From a virus, in the IMG/VR virus record IMGVR_UViG_3300034093_000500, positions 1-31,039 of that record: DNA of 31,039 nucleotides, one strand, 5' to 3'. The stretch's first letter is position 1. Each line of letters starts with the position of its first letter. Below, in pieces: positions 20,711 through 28,084 of this stretch. The translations under genes were made by a program, and so were the position numbers. The notes under the pieces are model-generated. The model was not told the DNA's origin. It was given only the letters and a program-made list of their open reading frames with translations, and did no database searches.

Positions 20711-22872
20711 CAGTTATGCTCTTGCCAGTTTACAATGCCCACAGCATCATCGTTGTTGGTAGTGGCTATCGCTGCCAAACACCATATGTCTGACACACCT
20801 GCTATGGTTCTGCCCAACTGTTGGCTAAAGTCTATTTCATTGCTAGTAACCATAGCAGATCCGCCCTTGTTAGATCCTACAAACACACCTTGTGTTATTA
20901 CTTTGCCGCCAGATAATGCAGTAGCAGATAAGTCGTACTCTACGGTGCTGTCTGTGTCAGCACTGGTCCAACTGGCTCCAGTCAATGTGGGATTGAGAAT
21001 AATGCGATAGGCAAATGCTGCCAGTTGTAGTCCATATACATCAAATGCTGTGGGCACTACAATAGAGTCTAAGGCTGTTGACTTCATACGCAAACAGACT
21101 AATGGTCTGTAGGCAGTGTCACTGAGATTCTTACCAGTTAGGGCTGTTCCTATGGCACGGGTAAAACTGCGATTACTATAACCGCCTTCTGACATAACTG
21201 TACTACAGATTGCTCGCATTGTGGCTGCGGGTCCAGTGCTGATTAGTTCATATCGCAAGGGTAATGTAGCACTGGTCATGTAGACTTTGTTTAATATATT
21301 AGCATGGTGAAAACTGTGACAAACGATGAACTGTCCGTTCATCACAAATCCACAACGTACTGTTCCTACACCTAACCATTCTATGTCTGTCCAGAAGATT
21401 TGTGATTTGGTTACATCTAATGTTATTCCGCTGGCTCCGGTCCCATCTAACTTATCACCATTCCACAAATTTTGTGGAAATTTTTCTGTAGTGTCATCTA
21501 CTGAACCAGAAGTGGATTTTCTAATAACTAGATTTTTTGTAGTGCCAGCCACTTCAAAGTAAACACCATTCTCTGCTCCAAAATAGCCTGCTCGTTGTGT
21601 AATGCCCGCGGTAGGAGCGTTCATAACAAAGGTCAACAGAACCAATAGACTCTTACCAGGCTGGTAGGAGAATACCTGTTTAGTCTGACGAATGGCCGAT
21701 CCTGCTCCTGTAGCATTCATCAGTATAGAACTTTCATTAGGTAAGAAAGTGGAAACGGCAGAGCCTGTGTCCACTTGGTCCCACTTGTATGTGTTGTCAA
21801 AATAACGCAGTCCGCCATCAAACAGTGTATAGGGATTGCTTACACGCAGTCTACCAAACGCATCAGTAGCCGCCGCTCCTAAAGTTACGGCGGCAGTGCC
21901 AGTTAGGGTAGCATTTACATTACCACTGATAGGTATAGGATTGCCTGAATCGTTTTTAATCTCTACTTCTGGTATAGTGCCAATGTTGACTGTAGGTGTT
22001 CCACTGATAGTAACTGTGGTATTCTCTAATGCTGACAATGTGCTAGCACCTAACTCTACTGTACCTGACACAGTTGCTGATACGGCACCGTCTACTGTGA
22101 TACTGCCGCCACCATCTTGTACTGTGACGGTGCCAGTAACTCCTACATTCTCTAATGCTGATAACGTAGTAGTGCCTAGCTCTACTGTGCCACTAACTGT
22201 AGCACTAATGTTTTCCAATGCCGATAGTGTGTTGGCATCTAATGCTACAGTACCACTTACTTGTTGCGTAGTTGGAAATGTTACATTAGCTGTTACTGTA
22301 CCATCTACTGTAATAGTATTGCCGCCGTCTTGTATAGTAACTGTACCACTAACTGGTTGTGTTGCTTGCCAGAATGTTCCAGTTACAGGAGTAGTAGGCA
22401 TTGTGGCAATACTAACTGGTTGTGTTGCTTGCCAGAATGTACCTGTCACTGGAGTAGTTGGCATTGTGGCTATTGATACTGGTTGTGTTGCTTGCCAAAA
22501 TGTTCCTGTTACTGCTTGGGTAGCTGGGAAGTTGCTTACACTTACGCTACCGCTTACTGTGATGTTCTCTAATGCTGATAGTGTGTTTGCCGATAAACTA
22601 ACTGTGCCGTCTGAGCCAATACTTACTGTGCCTTGAATAGGCATATAAGGTACAGCAAGTAAGCCACTGGTTCCTATTTCTGTGATATGTATATGAACAG
22701 GATCTTCTGGTGTGGAATTAACCGTAACAGTATCGACTAGATTCACATCGCCAGTAATGGTAATGTTATCACTGCCTAATGTAACACGAAGGTGTGGTAA
22801 GTCATCAACAAGCTCCATAGCATGATGGAGATTGTTTAAGTTTGGATCTCGATTGTTATGTTGGTAAGCCAT
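20710..22872 (-). CDS. Repeat-rich tail fibre protein
   Basis: 720 residues. Residues about 90-310 are built from short beta repeats: V-T-G-T-F-W-Q-A-T-Q-P-V units of 21 residues, and at least four TLSALEN units linked by VSGTV strands. This composition (Gly, Thr, Val; low charge) is typical of trimeric triple-beta-helix or beta-prism fibres. The C-terminal 380 residues (from about FDGGLRYFDNTYKWDQVD) form a globular domain with no recognised family, possibly receptor binding. Translationally coupled with the PA14-like gene (TAATG). Late virion protein. Confidence 0.8.
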   Translation of the reverse strand: MAYQHNNRDPNLNNLHHAMELVDDLPHLRVTLGSDNITITGDVNLVDTVTVNSTPEDPVHIHITEIGTSGLLAVPYMPIQGTVSIGSDGTVSLSANTLSALENITVSGSVSVSNFPATQAVTGTFWQATQPVSIATMPTTPVTGTFWQATQPVSIATMPTTPVTGTFWQATQPVSGTVTIQDGGNTITVDGTVTANVTFPTTQQVSGTVALDANTLSALENISATVSGTVELGTTTLSALENVGVTGTVTVQDGGGSITVDGAVSATVSGTVELGASTLSALENTTVTISGTPTVNIGTIPEVEIKNDSGNPIPISGNVNATLTGTAAVTLGAAATDAFGRLRVSNPYTLFDGGLRYFDNTYKWDQVDTGSAVSTFLPNESSILMNATGAGSAIRQTKQVFSYQPGKSLLVLLTFVMNAPTAGITQRAGYFGAENGVYFEVAGTTKNLVIRKSTSGSVDDTTEKFPQNLWNGDKLDGTGASGITLDVTKSQIFWTDIEWLGVGTVRCGFVMNGQFIVCHSFHHANILNKVYMTSATLPLRYELISTGPAATMRAICSTVMSEGGYSNRSFTRAIGTALTGKNLSDTAYRPLVCLRMKSTALDSIVVPTAFDVYGLQLAAFAYRIILNPTLTGASWTSADTDSTVEYDLSATALSGGKVITQGVFVGSNKGGSAMVTSNEIDFSQQLGRTIAGVSDIWCLAAIATTNNDDAVGIVNWQEHN
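22351..22512 (-). repeat. 63-bp tandem repeats in the fibre gene
   Basis: Units starting at 22351, 22414 and 22477 share the aactggttgtgttgcttgcca core and encode TGTFWQATQPVSIATMPTTPV-like 21-residue units. Period exactly 63 bp, in frame; likely site of copy-number change. Confidence 0.85.
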
Positions 22873-23618
22873 TAGAATCCGTTAGTGGCAGTATTGTAGA
22901 ACAGTTTTCCTGTCCAAGTCGATGTTTTAGCCTGTGTACTAGATGCCCAACTAACTGTCATTGTTCCCGGGCCTGTTAGGTTACCAAACATAACACGGAA
23001 AGGATAATAGATGTTCGCTGTCATTGCAACGGTTCCGCTCACTTCTACAGGACCGTGAAGACCACCGTTCTGTACAACGGCATTGGTATGAGTATATCCT
23101 GTAATAGCATCTGGACCTATCCACATATAACTAGCATCGTCTGTGCTAGTGTAGAATGTATAGGTATCTGTAGTAGGTGCTAAGAAGTATCCTGTTAACA
23201 TAATACTACTATACTCTGGTAGACTAGATAAGTTTAAACTTGTGTAAACACCTTGAGAAGTGGCAGCATAGGTATCAAAGAATGTTAGATCGTCGTTTGC
23301 CGGGATAAAATCTACACCAAAATAGCCATTAGCATTTGTTGTGCCAGTTACTGTGTGATGATAAACTCCAGATGTAAATGTAATAGCTGCAACGTTGATC
23401 CACGGACGTCCTAATAACAGCCCGTCAGGATTTGCATTATCAACTATTGTGTTACCTGAATACTTTGTAGGTAGATTATCTACATCGTAGGTATTGTTTA
23501 CACGATAATAAACTTGAGAAGTGTCACCGCTTGCTTGTCGTTTAGCCTGAGCTAGGTCTAATTTGGCTTTTTGTCTAGCTTCTTTAGTTGTTAGTGTTGA
23601 AATTCCATTTAGTGCCAT
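22872..23618 (-). CDS. PA14/GLEYA-like adhesin, fibre or baseplate associated
   Basis: 248 residues. The C-terminal 150 follow the PA14-type pattern: SSIMLTGYFLAPTTDTYTFYTSTDDASYMWIG, and later YYPFRVMFGNLTGPGTMTVSW. This fold binds carbohydrates, often through Ca2+ held by adjacent Asp residues (SDDAS-like here is TDDAS). The N-terminal 80 residues are helical then a short beta region (ARQKAKLDLAQAKRQ). A sugar-binding role at the host surface is likely. CAGGAG precedes the ATG; the stop overlaps the fibre start (TAATG). Confidence 0.8.
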   Translation of the reverse strand: MALNGISTLTTKEARQKAKLDLAQAKRQASGDTSQVYYRVNNTYDVDNLPTKYSGNTIVDNANPDGLLLGRPWINVAAITFTSGVYHHTVTGTTNANGYFGVDFIPANDDLTFFDTYAATSQGVYTSLNLSSLPEYSSIMLTGYFLAPTTDTYTFYTSTDDASYMWIGPDAITGYTHTNAVVQNGGLHGPVEVSGTVAMTANIYYPFRVMFGNLTGPGTMTVSWASSTQAKTSTWTGKLFYNTATNGF

Positions 23619-23619
23619 A

Positions 23620-23916
23620 TTAATACTCCTGTTGTCCAGGATGCTGACTTGGATCTTTTACACGTAGATCGTGTGGATGTTTTGGGCCATTTACGCCGCC
23701 ACCAGCATGAATAGTAACGCTGTCTATGTCAGCGTATTCTTCTTGCGGTGTATTTTCAAGTTCGCCGCGTCGCTCTTTAGAAACTAAATCCATTATTTGT
23801 CTAAATCTATTAGGATCGTCGTTGGCTAGAGGACTCATTTCTCCTGGTATGCTGTCGGGTTGATCTGCTTGATCAATGATGTCAGCGAACTGACGTAATA
23901 AGTCTGCTATTCTCAT
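23620..23916 (-). CDS. Small acidic 98-residue protein, first gene of the fibre operon
   Basis: Begins MRIADLLRQFADIID, in the same N-terminal style as the cargo proteins, then acidic and proline-rich (QPDSIPGEMSPLANDDPNRFRQ) and ends with a His/Gly/Pro tail (KHPHDLRVKDPSQHPGQQEY). CGGAGAG lies 6-7 nt before the ATG, with a GATAAATA octamer 17 nt upstream. The next gene begins 1-2 nt after its stop. Unrecognised; it could be a small structural or assembly protein. Confidence 0.7.
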   Translation of the reverse strand: MRIADLLRQFADIIDQADQPDSIPGEMSPLANDDPNRFRQIMDLVSKERRGELENTPQEEYADIDSVTIHAGGGVNGPKHPHDLRVKDPSQHPGQQEY

Positions 23917-23933
23917 GTAACTCTCCGTTATGA

Positions 23934-23941
23934 TATTTATC
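23934..23941 (-). promoter_or_regulatory. Late-type octamer GATAAATA
   Basis: 17 nt before the ATG at 23916. It is divergent from the plus-strand sigma70 promoter at 23948-23976. Confidence 0.55.
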
Positions 23942-23947
23942 GATAGA

Positions 23948-23976
23948 TTGACAATGTTTAAATAAGAGTATATAAT
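23948..23976 (+). promoter_or_regulatory. Perfect sigma70 promoter, leaderless start
   Basis: TTGACA (23948-23953), 17-bp spacer, TATAAT (23971-23976): a full consensus. Only 5 nt separate it from the ATG at 23982, so transcription should begin at the start codon. Confidence 0.85.
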
Positions 23977-23981
23977 GTAGT

Positions 23982-24272
23982 ATGCGTATCGAACCTGATG
24001 AAACTTACGAAAGTTGGGCTAAAAGAGTCCAAATGTACGAGTACGGTGTTGCCTTACAGCAAGTTGCTCAAGGTAAGGATTTTGACGAAGTTTTAGAACA
24101 AATGGCAGCTCGTATCAATCAAAAGATGTTGCATCCCATTATAAAAGCATTACAAGACACTGCGGTAGATCAATCTCAACTCGACGCTTCAAAAAAATCA
24201 TACGAAGAAAACTATATTAAACGATATGGTCCCAAGGCGGATCACGTCTCCGATGACGTTAATACAGACTAA
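23982..24272 (+). CDS. Small helical protein with early-type promoter
   Basis: 96 residues, charged and helical: MRIEPDETYESWAKRVQMYEYG, then VLEQMAARINQKMLHPIIKAL and a hydrophilic C-terminal tail. I recall similar small proteins in T4-like cyanophages, function unknown. The ATG follows a perfect consensus sigma70 promoter by 5 nt and no Shine-Dalgarno sequence is present, predicting an early leaderless mRNA. Its last 14 nt overlap the tail of the convergent gene at 24259. Confidence 0.75.
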   Translation: MRIEPDETYESWAKRVQMYEYGVALQQVAQGKDFDEVLEQMAARINQKMLHPIIKALQDTAVDQSQLDASKKSYEENYIKRYGPKADHVSDDVNTD

Positions 24273-24489
24273 TCAGTTGTGTAATACCAAAAACTAGAGC
24301 TGCACGGGCTTGTTGGTCAGCGGCAGCTTCTTCTAGCTTGTCTGTACTAATTAAGTCTTGTAGTATTTCTTTAGCTTCGCTTGGACTTAGTTGTCCAGCA
24401 CCCACAGCTTCGTGAACTTGTAACGCATACTGGGCACGTTCTGCTGCCCAACTATTACCACTATTCATTAATTCAGCTAGTACGCTCAT
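24259..24489 (-). CDS. Small helical protein downstream of lipoprotein
   Basis: 76 residues, mostly helical and alanine/glutamate rich: MSVLAELMNSGNSWAAERAQYAL, HEAVGAGQLSPSEAKEILQDL, ending ARAALVFGITQLISLY. No family recognised. Its ATG overlaps the lipoprotein stop (TAATG). Convergent and overlapping by 14 nt with the plus-strand gene. Confidence 0.7.
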   Translation of the reverse strand: MSVLAELMNSGNSWAAERAQYALQVHEAVGAGQLSPSEAKEILQDLISTDKLEEAAADQQARAALVFGITQLISLY

Positions 24490-24875
24490 TAGAATCTCCC
24501 CTGTACAGATTTAGCCAGTATGTCTGCTTGTTGTTGTATAATCTTCTTCTTAAGATCACAATACAACGGGCTTACTGGACCTTTGGCAACACGATCTTGT
24601 AGTTCGTTAACAGTATTGGTCATAGTGCCTGTTAACTTGGCAATATCGCGTGTGGGTTTTGTTTTAGCATAGATATCAAACCACTCCACGTCTTTGGCCA
24701 GTTGATCAACTTGTGGTTTTAAATCTGCCTTACAATCAAAATGTCTTGCCCGTTGTTGGATATCTGTTATTACCTTGGCTTGGTTAACGTCCCATCCGCT
24801 AGGAATATATTCCATAATACTAGCACAGCCTGTTAGACCTAACGTTACTACTGCTATTACTATTAGTCGTTTCAT
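24489..24875 (-). CDS. Lipoprotein
   Basis: 128 residues. The first 17 are a lipoprotein signal with lipobox LTGC (C17): MKRLIVIAVVTLGLTGCAS. The mature part is helical and charged with two more Cys residues that could pair (FDCKADLKPQVDQLAKDVEWFDIY; PLYCDLKKKI). An outer-membrane spanin subunit or superinfection-exclusion protein are possible because it sits next to a secreted nuclease and lysis-type genes. AAGGAAA precedes the ATG. No specific family match. Confidence 0.75.
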   Translation of the reverse strand: MKRLIVIAVVTLGLTGCASIMEYIPSGWDVNQAKVITDIQQRARHFDCKADLKPQVDQLAKDVEWFDIYAKTKPTRDIAKLTGTMTNTVNELQDRVAKGPVSPLYCDLKKKIIQQQADILAKSVQGRF

Positions 24876-24884
24876 AATATTTCC

Positions 24885-24959
24885 TTACACTGGACTATAG
24901 GGATTACGTGGACGATCAGTACCATCGTCCTCTGGGTATACTGGGTATTCGTTTTCCAT
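24885..24959 (-). CDS. Tiny 24-residue acidic ORF
   Basis: The ATG overlaps the nuclease stop (TAATG), and the ORF stop runs into the AAGGAAA ribosome site of the lipoprotein gene. The peptide is acidic with many Pro and Tyr (MENEYPVYPEDD..., ends NPYSPV). No homologue known to me. It could be a real micropeptide or a coupling device; evidence is the junction only. Confidence 0.4.
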   Translation of the reverse strand: MENEYPVYPEDDGTDRPRNPYSPV

Positions 24960-25399
24960 TACTGGCACCAACTTTGTTTGGCATCGCCGTAGTACTCGCG
25001 AGCATGACCATTACTGATAAGTCCCTGTCGAATGCTCTGTCCGTTTACCAAGATATCTCCCAATATACGGCCACCAAACTTATCCCATCCATAGATAATA
25101 ACTTGGTGCTTTGGGTGAGATTGAATGGCTTGGGTTGTAAATTTACTCGCCAGTTGTGCTCTTTGATCTTCTTGGGGGCATTGAGCTCTAAATCCTTTTT
25201 CTGGCGTGTCGACTCCGTAGATTCTAACAGCAAGCTCTGGTTTAAGTGGTAATGGTAGAAAGGGGGCGGCGATTACAATAGTATCGCCATCACTCACTCT
25301 AATAATTTGTGCGTCATAAGTTGCTGACTTTGATGGCATCTTGCCTTGTGCTAGTGCCAATGCCGGGACTAACAATAATAGGGCTAATAATTTTTTCAT
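24959..25399 (-). CDS. Secreted staphylococcal-nuclease-like nuclease
   Basis: 146 residues. A cleavable signal peptide (MKKLLALLLLVPALALAQG) precedes an SNase domain. Visible sites: SDGDTIVI (D37-G-D39-T40), R59, YGVDTPEKG (D64, E67) and KFGGRILGDI (R111), matching the calcium-binding and catalytic residues of nuclease. The end has paired cysteines (QCPQED and SWCQ). Function: DNA/RNA degradation in the periplasm or outside. AACACGGAG precedes the ATG, and AATAAATA lies 21 nt upstream. Confidence 0.85.
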   Translation of the reverse strand: MKKLLALLLLVPALALAQGKMPSKSATYDAQIIRVSDGDTIVIAAPFLPLPLKPELAVRIYGVDTPEKGFRAQCPQEDQRAQLASKFTTQAIQSHPKHQVIIYGWDKFGGRILGDILVNGQSIRQGLISNGHAREYYGDAKQSWCQ

Positions 25400-25420
25400 G
25401 TATACTCCGTGTTAACAGAG

Positions 25421-25428
25421 TATTTATT
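25421..25428 (-). promoter_or_regulatory. Late-type octamer AATAAATA
   Basis: 21 nt before the nuclease ATG (25399), just past the terminator of the agt transcript. Confidence 0.5.
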
Positions 25429-25429
25429 C

Positions 25430-25457
25430 AAAAAAATAGGATCTATATAAGATCCTA
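25430..25457 (-). terminator. Rho-independent terminator after agt
   Basis: 7-bp stem TAGGATC/GATCCTA (25451-25457 with 25437-25443), 7-nt loop, followed by T7 on the minus strand. Ends the plcP-agt transcript before the nuclease promoter. Confidence 0.8.
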
Positions 25458-25523
25458 GCTAGCTACTTGTCCTATTATACGCCGCTAGCCCGGCGAGTAC
25501 ATTATTATTTACACAAATAAGTA

Positions 25524-26525
25524 TTATGTTTTTGTTACAAGATTGTCACGAAATATATGCCAAGCACGTTCCCATGTCCAACGTTGACTGCCTGCCAACA
25601 CTGTATCTCTATCTAATAGTAGAGCACCTGTAACAGCTTGGACTAAGTCCTCATTCATACAGCCTGTAATGCCTTCGTCAACTACGTCCAACGGTCCTTG
25701 ACATGGGTATGCAGCAACCGGAGTTCCACAAGCCATTGCTTCAATCATAACAAGTCCAAATGTTTCCCAACGACTTGGAAACACAAACACATCTGCCATA
25801 GCAAAGTATTTGGCTAGTTCTTGTCCGCGTTTGGCACCTACAAATTTTACATCAGGATAGTTTTCCTTGTACTCTTCCAACATAGGGCCATCGCCTACCA
25901 TGAACTTGACACCTTCATAGGGCATTTCAAAGAAGGCTTCTAGATTCTTTTCTTTACTGACTCTGCTAACACAAACTAGAATAGGACCGTTAACTACTGT
26001 AGGTACACGATGACTCGGATTGAATATACTACGGTCAACTCCCCTAGTCCAAGAAATAACATCTCCATCAAAACCATGTGACCGTAACTCTTGAACCATT
26101 GTGTCAGTTGTGGTTAGTACCTTGCCACTGTGCTTGTGGAACCAGCGAACTAGAGGCCAAGTAATGGCTTCAGGTATTCCAAATAAAGCACGGAGTCCTT
26201 CAGGAAACTTAGTATGATAAGCAGTATTGTAGCGAAGATTATGTTTTGAAAGATATTTTCTAGCACACAGACCAACAGGACCCTCTGTGGCGATATGGAT
26301 ATAATCCGCACTGACCTCCTCAATCTTCTTGCCCATCGCCCTTGGATAGGCAATCTTGACTTCGTTGTAGCCAGGACAATCAAAGTAGCGGAAGTCCCGG
26401 GGAGTAATGTAAACAACGTGATAACCATCCAAAACCGCACAAGTCTCAATATTTTTATATGTTGTGACCACGCCATTGATCTGCTCCGGTAAGTTATCAG
26501 TTATGATTAAGATTGTTTTTGACAT
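25524..26525 (-). CDS. agt: Agt-like lipid glycosyltransferase (GT4)
   Basis: 333 residues, whole GT-B enzyme. Visible: QINGVV (acceptor side, 16-20), YHTKFPEG, SRVSKEKN (R188, K193 for the sugar-nucleotide phosphates), VGDGP, and the ETFGLVMIE E-x7-E motif (E254, E262). The layout (PxxFRxxxCPxYxE, IHIATEGPxGL, WTRGVD) closely resembles bacterial Agt, which adds glucose or glucuronic acid to diacylglycerol. Agt works with PlcP in the phosphorus-saving lipid remodelling of proteobacteria. It follows plcP by 21 nt here, the same partner order as in bacteria. The resemblance is from memory, not a search, and the sugar is unknown. Confidence 0.75.
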   Translation of the reverse strand: MSKTILIITDNLPEQINGVVTTYKNIETCAVLDGYHVVYITPRDFRYFDCPGYNEVKIAYPRAMGKKIEEVSADYIHIATEGPVGLCARKYLSKHNLRYNTAYHTKFPEGLRALFGIPEAITWPLVRWFHKHSGKVLTTTDTMVQELRSHGFDGDVISWTRGVDRSIFNPSHRVPTVVNGPILVCVSRVSKEKNLEAFFEMPYEGVKFMVGDGPMLEEYKENYPDVKFVGAKRGQELAKYFAMADVFVFPSRWETFGLVMIEAMACGTPVAAYPCQGPLDVVDEGITGCMNEDLVQAVTGALLLDRDTVLAGSQRWTWERAWHIFRDNLVTKT

Positions 26526-26546
26526 GTTGCTATTACTTTAAATGAA

Positions 26547-27431
26547 TCAAACTTCAACCAACTGGTCATTGTTTTTCTTGCTTGTTCGCAGTCTGTCTGA
26601 TTCGGAAATGCTAGGGTCACCCTGCCCGGAATGTCCTTCGGATCGTTTACGTGCATTGCTAGTATTATCAGTATCCACATTATCCTTCTCCTTGGTCCAG
26701 GTGATTATTTCCCACTGCCCACTGTGATGTTCTACAAGTGCGGTACAAGATTCAACCCAGTCGCCATCATTCATATATATTATGCCGTCTATCTCTTTAA
26801 TCTCTGCGTGATGTATGTGGCCGCATATGACACCGTCAAAACCACGCTTCTTGCAATAGGCCACTAAATTGCGTTCAAATTGAAATATAAAGTCCACTGC
26901 TTTCTTAACTCGTGCTTTGAGATACTTGCTTAGACTCCAATAGCCAAAACCCATGCGGTGACGTAGCCAATTAAACTTACTATTGGCAGATAGTATAAAG
27001 TCATATGCTTTATCGCCAAGGAACGCTAACCAAGGAGCAAGACGGGTAATACCGTCGAACAAGTCTCCATGCGTGACTAGGTAGTGTTTAGTGTCTACAC
27101 CAATGTGTTCAAATTGATTAACCACTTCTACATTGCCAAAGTTAATGCCATAAGGCATAAGTGGTCGGAGAAATTCATCGTGATTACCTGCTACGTAGAT
27201 TACTCGTGTACCACGTTTAGCGTGTCCAAGTATACGTCTTACAACGTTGGTATGACTTTGCTTCCAACGCCATTTATTTTGTTGTATGCGCCACACATCT
27301 AATATATCTCCAACGAGATAAAGTGTTTCGCATGTATTGTGTTTGAGAAAGTTGTTTAGCTTGTCAGCTTGACTATCTCTAGTTCCTAAATGTACATCAC
27401 TAACAAAAATAGAGCGATAAGTTTTTAGCAT
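26547..27431 (-). CDS. plcP: PlcP-like phospholipase C / metallophosphoesterase
   Basis: 294 residues. Calcineurin-type metallophosphoesterase: SDVHLG (D12, H14), GDILD (D42), GNHDE (82-86), VTHGDLFD (H121), GHIHHA (H205, H207). The family is COG2908 (LpxH-related). Beyond the motifs, LVGDILD-x-WR, KGxRVIYVxGNHDEFLR, FNWLRHRMGF-YWSLSKYLK and NDGDWVESCTALVEHH match the bacterial PlcP subgroup I remember better than LpxH. PlcP splits phospholipids into diacylglycerol and phosphate head group. The C-terminal about 48 residues are a hydrophilic extra tail. Its late-type octamer ends 6 nt before the ATG with no Shine-Dalgarno sequence. Confidence 0.75.
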   Translation of the reverse strand: MLKTYRSIFVSDVHLGTRDSQADKLNNFLKHNTCETLYLVGDILDVWRIQQNKWRWKQSHTNVVRRILGHAKRGTRVIYVAGNHDEFLRPLMPYGINFGNVEVVNQFEHIGVDTKHYLVTHGDLFDGITRLAPWLAFLGDKAYDFILSANSKFNWLRHRMGFGYWSLSKYLKARVKKAVDFIFQFERNLVAYCKKRGFDGVICGHIHHAEIKEIDGIIYMNDGDWVESCTALVEHHSGQWEIITWTKEKDNVDTDNTSNARKRSEGHSGQGDPSISESDRLRTSKKNNDQLVEV

Positions 27432-27437
27432 AGCTAA

Positions 27438-27445
27438 TATTTATC
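27438..27445 (-). promoter_or_regulatory. Late-type octamer GATAAATA, 6 nt before plcP ATG
   Basis: Ends 6 nt before the ATG at 27431 with no Shine-Dalgarno sequence. If used, it would give a leaderless plcP-agt mRNA. Confidence 0.5.
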
Positions 27446-27476
27446 GCTCTAGAGTGTGTGTAATGTTACAGTTGTG

Positions 27477-27635
27477 TTAAATCTGCACCAGCGTCCATTT
27501 GTGTGTAAATGGTTTGCCTTCGGCCTTGTGTTTCAGTATCTTAGCGAACTCTTTTTTCTTAAGTTCGGAAACCGTTTCTGTATCGTGGTCGACGCAAGCC
27601 CTGTACAGTTTAGCTAATAGCTTTTTCTGTTTCAT
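27477..27635 (-). CDS. Small basic 52-residue protein
   Basis: ATG at 27635 with strong GGAGGA 8 nt upstream and an AATAAATA octamer 20 nt upstream. Mostly helical, lysine rich: [38 protein letters not shown], ending [10 protein letters not shown]. No family recognised. It lies between the DUF454 and plcP genes and may be part of the same lipid-remodelling set or an unrelated late gene. Confidence 0.75.
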   Translation of the reverse strand: MKQKKLLAKLYRACVDHDTETVSELKKKEFAKILKHKAEGKPFTHKWTLVQI

Positions 27636-27655
27636 GGTTGTGTCCTCCTGACAAG

Positions 27656-27663
27656 TATTTATT
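27656..27663 (-). promoter_or_regulatory. Late-type octamer AATAAATA
   Basis: 20 nt before the ATG at 27635; it touches the stop of the DUF454 gene. Confidence 0.5.
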
Positions 27664-28084
27664 AGAAATTATTGTTGAACCAACCTATTTTGCGGCCTGC
27701 GGCGATGCGACGATCGTGCTCTTCTACACTGCTAGGATAGCGCCATGCCCATATAGCTGTGCAAGCCATAAAGATAGCAGTGTAAACTATACCTTTTGTT
27801 GACACATTCCCTACAATCATTAAGATTAAACTAAATGACATAGATGCTAGCATAAAGAATTTAAGCTTCAATGGAAATACCCTGCGCCGATTCCAATTAT
27901 TAATAAATTTGCCAAAGATCTTGTGGTTCATTATCCAGGCATGCATTCTAGGACTACTTTTTGCAAAACAATACGCAGAAAATACCACAAATGGACTGTA
28001 AGGAATGCCCGGAGTAATAACTCCTATATAGGCAAACCCCAGACTAATGAATCCCAGTATCTTCCACCACAGTTGTTTTATCAC
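27662..28084 (-). CDS. ybaN: YbaN/DUF454 inner-membrane protein
   Basis: 140 residues starting at GTG 28084 in a GTGA overlap with the HNH stop and with GGAG 6 nt upstream. The N-terminus is [27 protein letters not shown], then [16 protein letters not shown], two hydrophobic segments near the middle and C-terminal half, and a soluble charged end. This matches the DUF454/YbaN family of small membrane proteins in size and in the GxxxPxxP..FxxxSxYCFAKSS pattern. Function of the family is unknown. In a phage next to plcP-agt, a membrane-lipid role is a reasonable inference. Confidence 0.75.
   Translation of the reverse strand: MIKQLWWKILGFISLGFAYIGVITPGIPYSPFVVFSAYCFAKSSPRMHAWIMNHKIFGKFINNWNRRRVFPLKLKFFMLASMSFSLILMIVGNVSTKGIVYTAIFMACTAIWAWRYPSSVEEHDRRIAAGRKIGWFNNNF

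Noticed and set aside
22351-22512. CRISPR-like spaced repeats
   Set aside because: In-frame coding repeats with no unique spacers; period matches 21 codons.
21836-22636. 266-codon plus-strand ORF opposite the fibre gene
   Set aside because: It mirrors the repetitive Thr/Val-rich fibre frame, has repeats only because that gene does, and has no ribosome site or promoter.
25480-25495. CGCCG/CGGCG hairpin downstream of agt with a nearby TATAAT box on the minus strand
   Set aside because: No T run and no -35 box at the right distance (ATGTAC), so neither a terminator nor a promoter is convincing; the region from 25458 to 25523 holds nothing else I can identify.
27432-27661. PHO box in front of plcP
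   Set aside because: No match to the CTGTCAT-type direct repeats; the region holds the 52-residue gene and late octamers, so host PhoB control is not visible.
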